Shown: positions 51,212 through 60,899, numbered from the stretch's first letter. The stretch: DNA of 64,000 nucleotides from Pasteurella sp049941595 (GCA_049941595.1 JBNFNA010000006.1:1-64000), one strand, 5' to 3'. Numbers and translations: made by a program. The notes: generated by a model not told the origin, from the letters alone.

Positions 51212-54200
51212 CAACCCAAACCACCCCCATCACCGAAACCAACAATTTCATCATTCTCGATAAATACACCAAAATCGAGCAACGTGATTCCTATCAAACA
51301 GAGGCAGATTTAGAGCGTGAGTTAATTGCCGACTTACAAGCACAAGGCTATGAATATCGTCAGGATTTGAATAGCCAAAACACACTTTTAGCCAACCTAA
51401 GAGAACAATTACAAAAGCTCAATAATGTGCAGTTTAGTGATGCGGAGTGGGCACGATTTTTAGTGGAGTATCTGGATAAGCCCGCAGAGAGTTTAATTGA
51501 TAAAAGCCGTAAAATTCACCACGATTATATTTATGATTTTGTGTTTGATAATGGGCGGATTCAAAATATTTACCTGTTAGATAAAAAGCATATCCAGCGT
51601 AATTTCTTGCAAGTGATTCATCAATTTGAGCAAACTGGCACGCAAGCCAACCGCTATGATGTGACGATTTTAATTAATGGCTTACCTTTGGTTCAAATTG
51701 AGTTGAAAAAACGGGGGGTGGCGGTTAAAGAGGCATTTAACCAAATTCATCGTTATACAAAAGAAAGTTTTAATCACGACAATTCTCTATTCAAATTCCT
51801 GCAAATTTTTGTCATCTCAAATGGCACCAACACCCGTTATTTTGCCAATACCACCAAGCGAGATAAAAACAGTTTTGATTTCACCATGCATTGGGCAAAA
51901 TCCGATAATACGTTGATTAAAGATTTGAAAGATTTTACTGCTACTTTCCTCTCAAAAAATACCTTGCTCAATGTCCTGATTAATTATTCAGTGTTTGATA
52001 CGACCAATACCCTATTAATTATGCGTCCGTATCAAATTGCTGCCACAGAGCGTCTTTTGTGGAAGGTGAAAAGTGCTTATCAGGCAAAAAATTGGGGTAA
52101 ACTTGAAAGTGGTGGCTATATTTGGCACACCACAGGGTCGGGCAAAACCTTAACGAGTTTTAAAGCTGCACGTCTTGCAACAGAACTGGATTTTATTCAG
52201 AAAGTCTTTTTTGTGGTGGATAGAAAAGATCTCGACAATCAAACCATGAAAGAATATCAACGTTTTTCACCCGATAGCGTGAATGGTTCAGACAGTACCG
52301 CAGGGCTAAAAAGTAATATTGAGAAAGACGATAATAAAATTATTGTTACCACCATCCAAAAGCTCAATAACCTGATGAAATCAGAAGACGATTTAGCCAT
52401 TTATCAAAAACAAGTGGTGTTTATTTTCGATGAATGTCACCGTTCTCAATTTGGTGAAGCACAAAAAAACCTCAAGAAAAAATTTAAACAGTTTTATCAA
52501 TTTGGTTTTACAGGTACACCAATTTTTAAAGAGAAAAATGCACTTGGCGATCAAGGCACAGAAGATGTGTTTGGTGATCAATTACATTCTTATGTGATTA
52601 CGGATGCGATTCGTGATGAGAAAGTGCTGAAATTTAAGGTGGATTACAATGATGTCCGCCCTAAATTCAAATCCTTTGAAACCGAAAAAAATCTGGAAAA
52701 ATTGACCGCACTTGAGACCAAGCAAGCCTTATTGCACCCTGAACGCATTTGTGAAATTACACAATATATCCTTAATAATTTTAAACAGAAAACCCATCGC
52801 TTAACTGCAACGGGTAAAGGGTTTAATGCGATGTTTGCAGTGAGTAGTGTTGAGGCGGCGAAACTCTATTATGAAAGCTTTAAAACATTACAACAAGGCG
52901 TAAAAAATCCCCTTAAAGTGGCTACCATTTTTTCTTTTGCTGCGAATGAGGCACAAGATGCGGTGGGCGACATTGAAGATGAAAGCTTTGAGCCAAGTGC
53001 CATGAATAGCTCTGCCAAAGAATTTTTACAATATGCGATTGATGACTATAACCAACTTTTCCAGACCAATTATGGTGTTGATAGCAAATCATTCCAACAC
53101 TACTATAGTGATTTAGCCAAACGTGTCAAAAATCAAGAAGTTGATTTACTCATTGTGGTGGGGATGTTTTTAACGGGGTTTGATGCCTCAGGTTTAAACA
53201 CCCTCTTTGTGGATAAAAACCTGCGTTATCACGGTTTAATCCAAGCCTACTCTCGCACCAACCGCATTTATAACGCCACCAAAACCTTCGGCAATATCGT
53301 CACTTTCCGTGATTTAGAGCAAGCTACTATCGATGCCATTACCCTGTTTGGTGTGGCGAAGGAAACTAATATACACAATGTCGTGTTGGAAAAAAATTAT
53401 CAAGCCTATATGGAAGGTTATACAGATGAAATCACAGGTGAGTCTTGTCGAGGCTACTTAGAGGTCATACAAGAATTAAAAGAGCGCTTTCCTGATCCTG
53501 CTGCTATTGAAACAGAAAAAGAGAAAAAAGAGTTTGTGAAATTATTTGGTGAATACTTACGCCTTGATAATATTCTGCAAAATTATGATGAGTATGTCGC
53601 ATTACAAGAAGCTGCTTCCCCTACGAGTAATCAAGTGGAAGAACCTTCTGCAAAATACCTGACTCAGCCTGAACTTTCCGTCACGCCACTGACACCTCAC
53701 CAAGTGCAAGATTATCGTTCTACCTATAATGATATTCGTGATTGGTTGCGTCGTGAAAAAGCCAGTAATAATGCCACGCAACTTACGATAGATTGGGATG
53801 ATGTGGTCTTTGAAGTGGACTTATTAAAATCACAAGAAATTAATTTAGACTATATTTTAGAATTGATTTTTGAACAGCATAAGAAAAATCAAACTAAACC
53901 TGTGCTCATAGAGGAAATCCGTAAAATGATTCGTGCGAGTGTCGGGAGTCGAGCAAAAGAAAGCTTAGTTGTGGACTTCATTCATCAAACCAATCTTGAT
54001 GCCATACCTGATAAAGCGAGTATTATTGATGCCTTCTTTGCTTTCGCACAAGCAGAACAGCAAAAAGAAGCGAACGCCTTAATTGAAGCTGAAAATTTAA
54101 ATGAAGAAGCGGCAAAACGTTATTTGGCGATCTCGCTCAAACGTGAATATGCCAGTGAGAATGGTACAGAGCTACATGCAGCTTTACCAACACTCAGCCC

Positions 54201-54297
54201 TTTAAATCCTGAATACCGCACCAAAAAACAAACGGTATTCGAAAAAATTTCGGCATTTATTGAGAAATTTAAAGGGGTCGGCGGTAAAATAGTATGA
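51208..54297 (+). CDS. hsdR: Type IC restriction enzyme subunit HsdR
   Basis: 1029 aa, full length. PD-(D/E)xK nuclease with Asp151, Glu165 and Lys167 (YDVTILINGLPLVQIELKKR), the same numbering as in EcoR124I HsdR. Translocase: Walker A HTTGSGKT from residue 307, DECH at 408-411, FTGTPIF and later helicase motifs (VGMFLTGFDASGLNTLFVD, YSRTNRIYN). C-terminal helical domain binds HsdM. ATG overlaps the rloC stop (ATGA), so restriction and rloC expression are coupled. One uptake signal is in the gene (near 52704). Confidence 0.96.
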   Translation: MTTQTTPITETNNFIILDKYTKIEQRDSYQTEADLERELIADLQAQGYEYRQDLNSQNTLLANLREQLQKLNNVQFSDAEWARFLVEYLDKPAESLIDKSRKIHHDYIYDFVFDNGRIQNIYLLDKKHIQRNFLQVIHQFEQTGTQANRYDVTILINGLPLVQIELKKRGVAVKEAFNQIHRYTKESFNHDNSLFKFLQIFVISNGTNTRYFANTTKRDKNSFDFTMHWAKSDNTLIKDLKDFTATFLSKNTLLNVLINYSVFDTTNTLLIMRPYQIAATERLLWKVKSAYQAKNWGKLESGGYIWHTTGSGKTLTSFKAARLATELDFIQKVFFVVDRKDLDNQTMKEYQRFSPDSVNGSDSTAGLKSNIEKDDNKIIVTTIQKLNNLMKSEDDLAIYQKQVVFIFDECHRSQFGEAQKNLKKKFKQFYQFGFTGTPIFKEKNALGDQGTEDVFGDQLHSYVITDAIRDEKVLKFKVDYNDVRPKFKSFETEKNLEKLTALETKQALLHPERICEITQYILNNFKQKTHRLTATGKGFNAMFAVSSVEAAKLYYESFKTLQQGVKNPLKVATIFSFAANEAQDAVGDIEDESFEPSAMNSSAKEFLQYAIDDYNQLFQTNYGVDSKSFQHYYSDLAKRVKNQEVDLLIVVGMFLTGFDASGLNTLFVDKNLRYHGLIQAYSRTNRIYNATKTFGNIVTFRDLEQATIDAITLFGVAKETNIHNVVLEKNYQAYMEGYTDEITGESCRGYLEVIQELKERFPDPAAIETEKEKKEFVKLFGEYLRLDNILQNYDEYVALQEAASPTSNQVEEPSAKYLTQPELSVTPLTPHQVQDYRSTYNDIRDWLRREKASNNATQLTIDWDDVVFEVDLLKSQEINLDYILELIFEQHKKNQTKPVLIEEIRKMIRASVGSRAKESLVVDFIHQTNLDAIPDKASIIDAFFAFAQAEQQKEANALIEAENLNEEAAKRYLAISLKREYASENGTELHAALPTLSPLNPEYRTKKQTVFEKISAFIEKFKGVGGKIV

Positions 54298-54320
54298 AGT
54301 CGTCAATCATGAGATAAAAA

Positions 54321-54629
54321 ATGAATAAAATTACTTTTTTTACCCGCTTTGAAGCAGATATTTTGGCGGGGCGTAAAACCATCACCATTCGTGATAAATC
54401 GGAATCGTATTTTCAGCCAAATCAAATGTTGGCGGTTTACACCAATGAAACCGATCGCTTTTTTGCTAACATTAAAGTGTTGTCGGTAACGCCTATTCAT
54501 TTTAGTGATCTATCAGAACAACACGCCCAGCAAGAAAATATGACCTTGCCGGAGTTGCGTCAGGTGATTAAAGAGATTTATCCACAAGATGAGTGGTTTT
54601 GGGTGATTGAGTTTGAGTTGGTCAATTAA
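54321..54629 (+). CDS. yqfB: N4-acetylcytidine amidohydrolase (YqfB-like ASCH domain)
   Basis: 102 aa ASCH-domain protein resembling E. coli YqfB (about 103 aa): ITFFTRFEADILAGRKTITIRD with the substrate Lys/Thr region at the start, QQENMTLPELRQVIKEIYP and FWVIEFELV at the end. YqfB hydrolyses N4-acetylcytidine. 24 bases after hsdR on the same strand, so it may be co-transcribed with the island, or may be ancestral flanking DNA; the terminator at 54644 follows it. Confidence 0.9.
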   Translation: MNKITFFTRFEADILAGRKTITIRDKSESYFQPNQMLAVYTNETDRFFANIKVLSVTPIHFSDLSEQHAQQENMTLPELRQVIKEIYPQDEWFWVIEFELVN

Positions 54630-54643
54630 TTTCTAATAGAAAC

Positions 54644-54687
54644 AAAGAGCGGTCAGAATTTTTAAAATTTCGACCGCTCTTTTTTTA
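54644..54687. terminator. Bidirectional terminator between yqfB and glpK
   Basis: Stem AAAGAGCGGTC/GACCGCTCTTT followed by TTTTTTT; A/T-rich on both sides, fits both convergent transcripts. The arms look like uptake signals with a GAGCGGTC variant core. Confidence 0.85.
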
Positions 54688-54702
54688 CTGGTTTAATGGG
54701 AA

Positions 54703-56211
54703 TTACTCTTCATCTTTTTCCCATTCTAATGCGCGTTTAACGGCTTTTTTCCATCCTTTATAGCGACGAGTACGTTTGGCTTGATCACCATCTGGAGTAA
54801 AGGTTTTCTCGATAGCTGCTTTATCACGCAATTCATCAAGATCTTTCCAGAACCCCGTTGCTAGACCCGCAAGATAGGCAGCCCCTAATGCAGTCACTTC
54901 TTTGACTTTCGGCCTTTCGACTTTGGTCGCTAAAATATCCGCTTGGAATTGCATTAAGAAGTTATTTGCTGTCGCCCCACCATCAACACGCAATGAACTT
55001 AGCGTTTCGCCTGAATCAGATTGCATAGCTTCTAATACATCGCGAGTTTGGTAGGCAATCGACTCTAATGTTGCTCTCACAATGTGATTGCGATTTGCGC
55101 CACGAGAAAGCCCTAAAATAGCACCTCGTGCATAAGGGTCCCAATATGGTGCGCCCAATCCTGTAAAGGCAGGCACGACATATACACCATTACAATCCGG
55201 CACTTTCGTCGCAAAATACTCGGAATCATAACTATCGTGGACAATTTTTAGTTCATCACGTAGCCATTGAATAGACGCACCGCCCATAAAGATGGAACCT
55301 TCAAGAGCATAAGCAGGTCCACCTTTGGCATCACAAGCGATTGTCGTTAATAAACCATTTTGTGACTGTACCGCTTTATCACCGGTATGCATTAACATAA
55401 AGCAACCTGTGCCATAGGTGTTTTTCGCTTGGCCTGGATTAACGCAAAGGTGACCATAAAGTGCCGCTTGCTGATCACCTGCAATACCTGCCACAGGGAT
55501 TCGCACACCGCCTTTTCCACCTATATTCGTTTGCCCATAAATTTCTGAAGAATTGCGTACTTCAGGCAACATTGAGCGTGGGATATCTAAAATTTCTAAC
55601 ATTTTGTCATCCCATTGCAATGTATGGATATTAAATAGCATTGTACGAGAGGCGTTTGTGTAATCTGTTACGTGCGCGCGCCCTTGTGTTAATTTCCAAA
55701 CTAACCACGTATCCACAGTACCAAAAAGCAATTCACCACGCTCTGCTTTCTCTCTCGCACCTTCTACATTATCTAAAATCCATTTCACTTTGGTGCCTGA
55801 AAAATAAGGGTCAACCACCAAACCTGTTGTTTTGCGGATATAGTCTTCGTGACCATCTGCTTTTAATTTATCCGTAATATCCGCAGTACGGCGGCATTGC
55901 CATACAATAGCATTGTAAATAGGTTTTCCTGTTTCTTTCTCCCATACAATAGTGGTTTCACGTTGGTTAGTGATACCAATCGCCACGATTTGATCAGAAG
56001 TAATGCCCGCTTTCGCGACAACTTCATTGAGTGTTGAGCTTTGGGTCGCCCAAATTTCCATTGGATTATGTTCCACCCAACCCGCTTGTGGATAAATTTG
56101 CGTGAATTCACGTTGTGCAATTTCAACGACGTTAGCATCGTGATCAAGTAACACAGCTCTTGAACTTGTTGTACCTTGGTCTAAGGCAATAATGTATTTT
56201 TTCTCAGTCAT
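54703..56211 (-). CDS. glpK: Glycerol kinase
   Basis: 502 aa. FGGY kinase that phosphorylates glycerol. N-terminal IALDQGTTSSRAVLLDHD, catalytic region HNPMEIWATQ, IGITNQRETTIVWEKETG, and C-terminal RVDGGATANNFLMQFQAD with LGAAYLAGLATGFW. Full length. RBS AAGGAC. Downstream of glpF by 26 bases on the minus strand, so GlpF and GlpK are co-expressed and trap glycerol on entry. Confidence 0.98.
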   Translation of the reverse strand: MTEKKYIIALDQGTTSSRAVLLDHDANVVEIAQREFTQIYPQAGWVEHNPMEIWATQSSTLNEVVAKAGITSDQIVAIGITNQRETTIVWEKETGKPIYNAIVWQCRRTADITDKLKADGHEDYIRKTTGLVVDPYFSGTKVKWILDNVEGAREKAERGELLFGTVDTWLVWKLTQGRAHVTDYTNASRTMLFNIHTLQWDDKMLEILDIPRSMLPEVRNSSEIYGQTNIGGKGGVRIPVAGIAGDQQAALYGHLCVNPGQAKNTYGTGCFMLMHTGDKAVQSQNGLLTTIACDAKGGPAYALEGSIFMGGASIQWLRDELKIVHDSYDSEYFATKVPDCNGVYVVPAFTGLGAPYWDPYARGAILGLSRGANRNHIVRATLESIAYQTRDVLEAMQSDSGETLSSLRVDGGATANNFLMQFQADILATKVERPKVKEVTALGAAYLAGLATGFWKDLDELRDKAAIEKTFTPDGDQAKRTRRYKGWKKAVKRALEWEKDEE

Positions 56212-56237
56212 AATCTGTCCTTTTTAATCAACGTGAA

Positions 56238-57026
56238 TTATTTACAATTACAAGGTAAGTTTTTACCCACAAATTTGGTATAAATCCAACCTCCAATAAG
56301 CGCCCCCACCACCGGTGCAATAATTGGGATAAGTACATAAGGGATTTCTCGTCCACCAGTCATCGCAAGCTCGCCCCAGCCTGCCATACTCGCAAAGAGT
56401 TTTGGACCGAAATCACGCGCTGGGTTCATTGCAAAACCTGTTAGAGGCCCCATTGCACCGCCAATAACCGCAATAAGAATACCGATTAATAACGGAGCAA
56501 GTGGCCCTCTTGGTAAGCCATTACCATCATCTGTTAAGGCTAAAATTAATGCCATTAACACAGCAGTGATCACTAATTCAACCAAAAAGGCTTGGAAAAC
56601 ACTGATACTTGGATGTGGATAAGTAGAGAATGTTCCTGCTAAAGACAAGCTTTCAGGGGTACCGCGAACGATATTTTGTGCGATTTCGAAATCAACAAAT
56701 AAGTTGTAATAAAGGAAATACACTAAAGCGGCAGCAAAAAACGCACCTGAGACTTGTGCCACAATATACGGCAGGACTTTTTTGCCATCAAAACAAGCAA
56801 ATTTCCACAACGCAATGGTAACGGCAGGGTTTAAATGTGCACCAGATAAGCCTGCTGAGGCATAAACAGCTAATGCGACCCCCATTCCCCACATAATACT
56901 AATTTCCCATTGTCCGAAATTTGCACCTGCAACTTTCAAGGCTGCTACACAACCCACACCAAAGAAAATCAGAAGTGCTGTGCCAAAAAATTCACCAATA
57001 CAGGCAGCTTTGAGTGATTTGTCCAT
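56238..57026 (-). CDS. glpF: Glycerol uptake facilitator (aquaglyceroporin)
   Basis: 262 aa, six membrane segments and two half-helices. First NPA motif in GAHLNPAVTIALW and second NPA in GFAMNPARDFGPKLFAS, the latter with the GlpF-type Asp after NPAR. Selectivity pattern is that of glycerol facilitators. RBS AGGAG. Upstream gap of 180 bases contains a terminator for glpQ and its promoter. Confidence 0.96.
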   Translation of the reverse strand: MDKSLKAACIGEFFGTALLIFFGVGCVAALKVAGANFGQWEISIMWGMGVALAVYASAGLSGAHLNPAVTIALWKFACFDGKKVLPYIVAQVSGAFFAAALVYFLYYNLFVDFEIAQNIVRGTPESLSLAGTFSTYPHPSISVFQAFLVELVITAVLMALILALTDDGNGLPRGPLAPLLIGILIAVIGGAMGPLTGFAMNPARDFGPKLFASMAGWGELAMTGGREIPYVLIPIIAPVVGALIGGWIYTKFVGKNLPCNCK

Positions 57027-57105
57027 ATGAATTCTCCTAAAAGGATAATGTAGAAAGATAAATGCGAATTGAAATACTGATTAGTTTAATTTTTTACTCA
57101 TAATA

Positions 57106-57156
57106 AAAGCGGTCATTTTTAACAATAAAAAACATTGTAAAAATTGACCGCTCTTT
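57106..57156 (-). terminator. Hairpin between glpQ and glpF
   Basis: Minus-strand stem AGCGGTCA...TGACCGCT extended by imperfect AT pairs (AATTTTTACAAT/ATTGTTAAAAA), followed by TTTTATT. Separates the glpTQ transcript from glpFK. Confidence 0.65.
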
Positions 57157-57205
57157 CGTACCTCCTTACAACACCTGAATACTGCTTTTACTACTTTAAC
57201 GACGA

Positions 57206-58279
57206 TTATTTATGTTTCTTCAAAAACTCCACGCCAGTATCAGGGAAGTCTGTGAACACGCCTGTTGCGCCTGCTTTATTTAATAATGCATCGTACATTT
57301 GGTTCACGTCTGTGAAGAATTCAGGTAATGCATCTTTACGTACAGTGTACGGATGAAGTTCCATTTTGTAGTTGGCGAGTTCTTTCACTAATGGGGTGTA
57401 AACAATGTTGCCTACTTTTGATTTTTCTTTATCGACTAACATATACCAACCTGGGCCAACACCATCTGCGTATTTAGCCACTTCAGCCATTGCGCCTGGT
57501 TTGAACATCCAATCGTAATCGTAGTTAACCCATTTGCCTTGTGCATTTTTCTCTTCAGTTTCGTGCCAATCAGTATATGCCACTAACTGAACCAGTTTAA
57601 TGTCCATGCCCATTTTTGGTAGAAGTTCGGTTTTAATGCGTTTTAACTCATTGAAGTCGAAGGTTTGGAGGTAAACCATATCGTCTTTGGTGTCATAACC
57701 GTATTGTTTCAACACTTTTAAGGTTGCAGCTGCAATGTCTTTGCCTTCTTGGTGATGTAACCAAGGTGCTTTAATTTCTGGGTAGATACCAATTTTTTTA
57801 CCTGTTGATTTTTCTAAACCTTGGATAAATTCAATTTCTTCTTCAAAAGTATGAATACGGAAATGTGATTTCCAAAGAGGGAAACGGTTTGGATACACTT
57901 GTACTTGTTTGCCGTTTTCCGTTTTGAAGTTTTCAGTCATTTCAAGGCTTTGAATTTCTTTTAATGTGAAGTCAACGACATAATAACGACCGTCTTTCCT
58001 TGCACGATTTGGGAATTTTTTCGCTACATCCGTTAAACCATCTAAGAAGTGATCGTGAATCACAATTAAGCGGTTATCTTTAGTCATTGCTAAATCTTGT
58101 TCTAAGTAATCTGCTTTTTGACCGAAAGCAAGCGCTTTAGATTCTAGGGTGTGTTCAGGTAAATAACCACTTGCACCACGGTGAGCAATAATCAGTTTGT
58201 CGCTGCTTACCATTGTTTGGCTTGAACAAGCTGCTAAAGTTGAAACCGCAACAGCGGCTGCGATTGCTTTTAATTTCAT
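57206..58279 (-). CDS. glpQ: Glycerophosphodiester phosphodiesterase lipoprotein (GlpQ, protein D-like)
   Basis: 357 aa. Lipoprotein signal with lipobox LAAC (Cys18). GDPD domain: IIAHRGASGYLPEHTLESKA with the two catalytic histidine/Glu groups, YLEQDLAMTKDNRLIVIHDHF for the metal site, and FTDFPDTGVEFLKKH at the end. Cleaves glycerophosphodiesters to glycerol-3-phosphate and alcohol outside the cytoplasm. Very like H. influenzae protein D (glpQ/hpd). Last gene after glpT and the beta-propeller gene. Confidence 0.96.
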   Translation of the reverse strand: MKLKAIAAAVAVSTLAACSSQTMVSSDKLIIAHRGASGYLPEHTLESKALAFGQKADYLEQDLAMTKDNRLIVIHDHFLDGLTDVAKKFPNRARKDGRYYVVDFTLKEIQSLEMTENFKTENGKQVQVYPNRFPLWKSHFRIHTFEEEIEFIQGLEKSTGKKIGIYPEIKAPWLHHQEGKDIAAATLKVLKQYGYDTKDDMVYLQTFDFNELKRIKTELLPKMGMDIKLVQLVAYTDWHETEEKNAQGKWVNYDYDWMFKPGAMAEVAKYADGVGPGWYMLVDKEKSKVGNIVYTPLVKELANYKMELHPYTVRKDALPEFFTDVNQMYDALLNKAGATGVFTDFPDTGVEFLKKHK

Positions 58280-58309
58280 AGACTAGTCCTCTTGTTTATT
58301 GGAAAGTTA

Positions 58310-59230
58310 TTATTTACATCTCGGTTTCATATCGTAGAAGTAAAGCTCGTTAATTTCTCGATCGTAACAAGGGTAGAAGCCTTTTGGCATACCCAATACA
58401 ATTTGTTTTCCGCGATTGGAGTGAATGATCATTTGTTTGGTTTTTGGATTCACCACTAAACCTTCAATTTCGCCATAATCTTTTACTTCATCTAACGTGC
58501 GCTCTAATACCACACGACCTTGATTGTGTTTATCAGAAATTTCTACGCGATAAAGATGATCGTGTTCTTTTTCATCTGCGGTGCCGTCATCTGCTGTCAG
58601 ATACAATCTACCTTCATAAGCAAAGACACCTTGAATCCATTGTGGGACTGGTTGTAAATGCACTTTGCGTTTGTATTTGCCAGTGTCGAGATCATATTCA
58701 TACAAATATCGACCGCTCTCTTCACCCACCCAAGATGCCATCCAAATACTTTTATTAACGGTATCAACGGTAATACCTGAAACCTCTACTTGTCCTGAAT
58801 CAGGGTTGAAGTCAAAAGCACGTTTTAAGGCTAGGGTATCTGCATCGTGAATAGCAATTTGAATATTGGTGCCTACACCATCGGCAAACCATTCTGATGA
58901 TACATACAATTCATTGTTGTAAATGTCGATATCGCCAATGTGGTTAGCTTCTTTTTTATAGCCAACGAAGGGCGTTTTGTTTTCAGAAATCAGCTTGCCG
59001 TCCATATCGTATTTGGCGAGCGTGGTGCTGCCTGATACATAAAGGAATTTTCCATCGGTGGTAATACCTTGGCGACCATTCACTTCCATTACTTTATTTA
59101 AAGTATATTCATACTGTGGCAAGGCGGTTTTATGCGGAAGTTGGCAAGAATCGGTTGCTTGTGCCGCTTGAGATAAACCCATTGTGAGTGTCAGGATAGA
59201 TAAAGAAAATGTGAGTTTGCTTAATTTCAT
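58310..59230 (-). CDS. Secreted protein with propeller-like repeats, unknown function, between glpT and glpQ
   Basis: 306 aa from the ATG at 59230, placed nine bases after GGAG; an earlier in-frame start would precede a signal peptide with no RBS. Sec signal (1-25, ...QAAQA). Then about six repeating blocks ending in aromatic/beta patterns (LYVSGSTTLAKYDMDGKLIS; IWMASWVGEESGRYLYEYD; RLYLTADDGTADEKEHDHLY), as in SMP-30/NHL-type propellers. Two cysteines (about 29 and near the C-terminus) could bridge the ends. Acidic. Sits 30 bases upstream of glpQ and 97 bases after glpT on one strand, so likely in the glycerol-3-phosphate regulon. No family assigned with confidence. Confidence 0.7.
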   Translation of the reverse strand: MKLSKLTFSLSILTLTMGLSQAAQATDSCQLPHKTALPQYEYTLNKVMEVNGRQGITTDGKFLYVSGSTTLAKYDMDGKLISENKTPFVGYKKEANHIGDIDIYNNELYVSSEWFADGVGTNIQIAIHDADTLALKRAFDFNPDSGQVEVSGITVDTVNKSIWMASWVGEESGRYLYEYDLDTGKYKRKVHLQPVPQWIQGVFAYEGRLYLTADDGTADEKEHDHLYRVEISDKHNQGRVVLERTLDEVKDYGEIEGLVVNPKTKQMIIHSNRGKQIVLGMPKGFYPCYDREINELYFYDMKPRCK

Positions 59231-59327
59231 AAAGTAAGTCTCCTTCAAAATATCCATTGGTGGAAAATTGTTTGATTCAATAAAAAAGGAAGATTGCGTT
59301 TGCATATCTTCCTTTTTATTGGATTAA

Positions 59328-60773
59328 TTATTTACCGTAGTGATCTTCAAGTTTGGCTTTATGCTTACTTTCTTCAATCATAGTGATAAACATTAATAGG
59401 ATTGCTAATACACCACCAGCGATCATCACATAGAAGCCGCCGTCCCAGCCGTAGTATTCTGCTGCCCAACCTACAACCGCAGATGCTGATACTGTACCAC
59501 CTAAGTAACCGAATAAACCGGTGAAGCCTGCTGATGTACCTGCTGCTTTTTTCGGTGCAAGTTCAAGAGCGTGTAAACCAATAAGCATTACAGGGCCATA
59601 GATTAAGAAACCGATTGTTGTCATTAGGATGAAGTCTATTAATTGATATGGGTTTTCATACCAAGCGTGGCCTGCATATTGTGCTAATTCGTGTTCTGGT
59701 GTTGCTGGGTTTAACCATAATGCAATTACTGCTGCTGTGGTTAAAATCATAAAGATGAAGCCTGTTAAACCGCGTTTACCTTTGAACACGTGGTCTGATA
59801 CCCAACCACATAATAATGTACCTGGAATCGCCGCTAATTCATAAATAGTATATGCCCAAGCTGTACCTTTGATGTTGAAGTGTTTTACTTCACCTAAATA
59901 CACTGGTGACCATTTCAATACACCGTAGCGAATTAAGTATACGAATACGTTAGCGATTGCGATGTACCATAATAATTTGTTTTTCAATACATAAGTCACG
60001 AAGATTTCTTTTGTTGTTAAATCGTGCTCGTATGTTTTTTCATTATAGTCATCTGGATAGTCGTTACGCCATTTTTCAATTGGTGGTAAACCGCAAGATT
60101 GTGGTGTATCTTTCATCACAAAATAGATAGGAATTGCAGCGATCATTGCAGCGATACCTGGATAGTAAAGTGCTTGTTGCCATACATCTTTTGCTGTTGC
60201 TTCAACACCGTGAGTACTGAAGTAGATTGCACTTGCAAGTAACACCATCGCACCTGGAACCATCCCCCCTAAGTTGTGAGCCGTATTCCAAATAGACACG
60301 ATAGAACCACGTTCAGATTTAGACCACCAGTGAACCATTGTACGACCACACGGAGGCCAACCCATACCTTGGAACCAACCGTTTAAGAAGATCAGCACGA
60401 ACATCACCGCAATGCCTGATGTTGCCCAAGGCATTAAGCCCATCATTGTCATACATAAACCAGAAAGTAAAAGACCGAAAGGTAAGAATACTTTTGGATT
60501 TGAGCGGTCAGAAATTGACGCCATAAAGAATTTTGATAAGCCGTATGCTAAGCCGGCACCTGTACCGATAATACCAAGTTCAGCTTTGTTATACATACCA
60601 GCTTCGATCAAACCTTTTTGTGCTAAATCGAAGTTAGCACGCACAAAGTAATAAGCTGCGTAACCAAAAAAGATCCCTGCGAATACTTGCCAACGCAAGA
60701 AACGATATCTGGCATCTATTTTGTCCGCTGGAAGCTCTGCAATATGCGGAGCAGGTTTAAATGGACCAAACAT
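59328..60773 (-). CDS. glpT: Glycerol-3-phosphate/phosphate antiporter
   Basis: 481 aa from the ATG at 60773 (GGAG six bases ahead); four codons extra upstream are not expected. MFS organophosphate:Pi antiporter, twelve segments: YRFLRWQVFAGIFFGYAAYY (with the substrate arginine on helix 1), RSNPKVFLPFGLLLSGLCM, GWPPCGRTMVHWWSKSERG, and AAGTSAGFTGLFGYLGGTV. Imports G3P made by GlpQ. First gene of the minus-strand unit glpT-propeller-glpQ; divergent from glpA. Confidence 0.97.
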   Translation of the reverse strand: MFGPFKPAPHIAELPADKIDARYRFLRWQVFAGIFFGYAAYYFVRANFDLAQKGLIEAGMYNKAELGIIGTGAGLAYGLSKFFMASISDRSNPKVFLPFGLLLSGLCMTMMGLMPWATSGIAVMFVLIFLNGWFQGMGWPPCGRTMVHWWSKSERGSIVSIWNTAHNLGGMVPGAMVLLASAIYFSTHGVEATAKDVWQQALYYPGIAAMIAAIPIYFVMKDTPQSCGLPPIEKWRNDYPDDYNEKTYEHDLTTKEIFVTYVLKNKLLWYIAIANVFVYLIRYGVLKWSPVYLGEVKHFNIKGTAWAYTIYELAAIPGTLLCGWVSDHVFKGKRGLTGFIFMILTTAAVIALWLNPATPEHELAQYAGHAWYENPYQLIDFILMTTIGFLIYGPVMLIGLHALELAPKKAAGTSAGFTGLFGYLGGTVSASAVVGWAAEYYGWDGGFYVMIAGGVLAILLMFITMIEESKHKAKLEDHYGK

Positions 60774-60899
60774 ACAATTCTCCAATAGTGTTTTTTAATA
60801 GGATTTCTAAAACTTTTTTTATCACAACATTCTTTTTACAAGAATCTCACACTGATAATAAGGGAAAAGAAAAAACTGAAAAGGGGAATTGTGTTAATT

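Noticed and set aside
54303..54500. 65-codon minus-strand frame over yqfB
   Set aside because: Fully overlaps yqfB antisense; yqfB has a clear family match.
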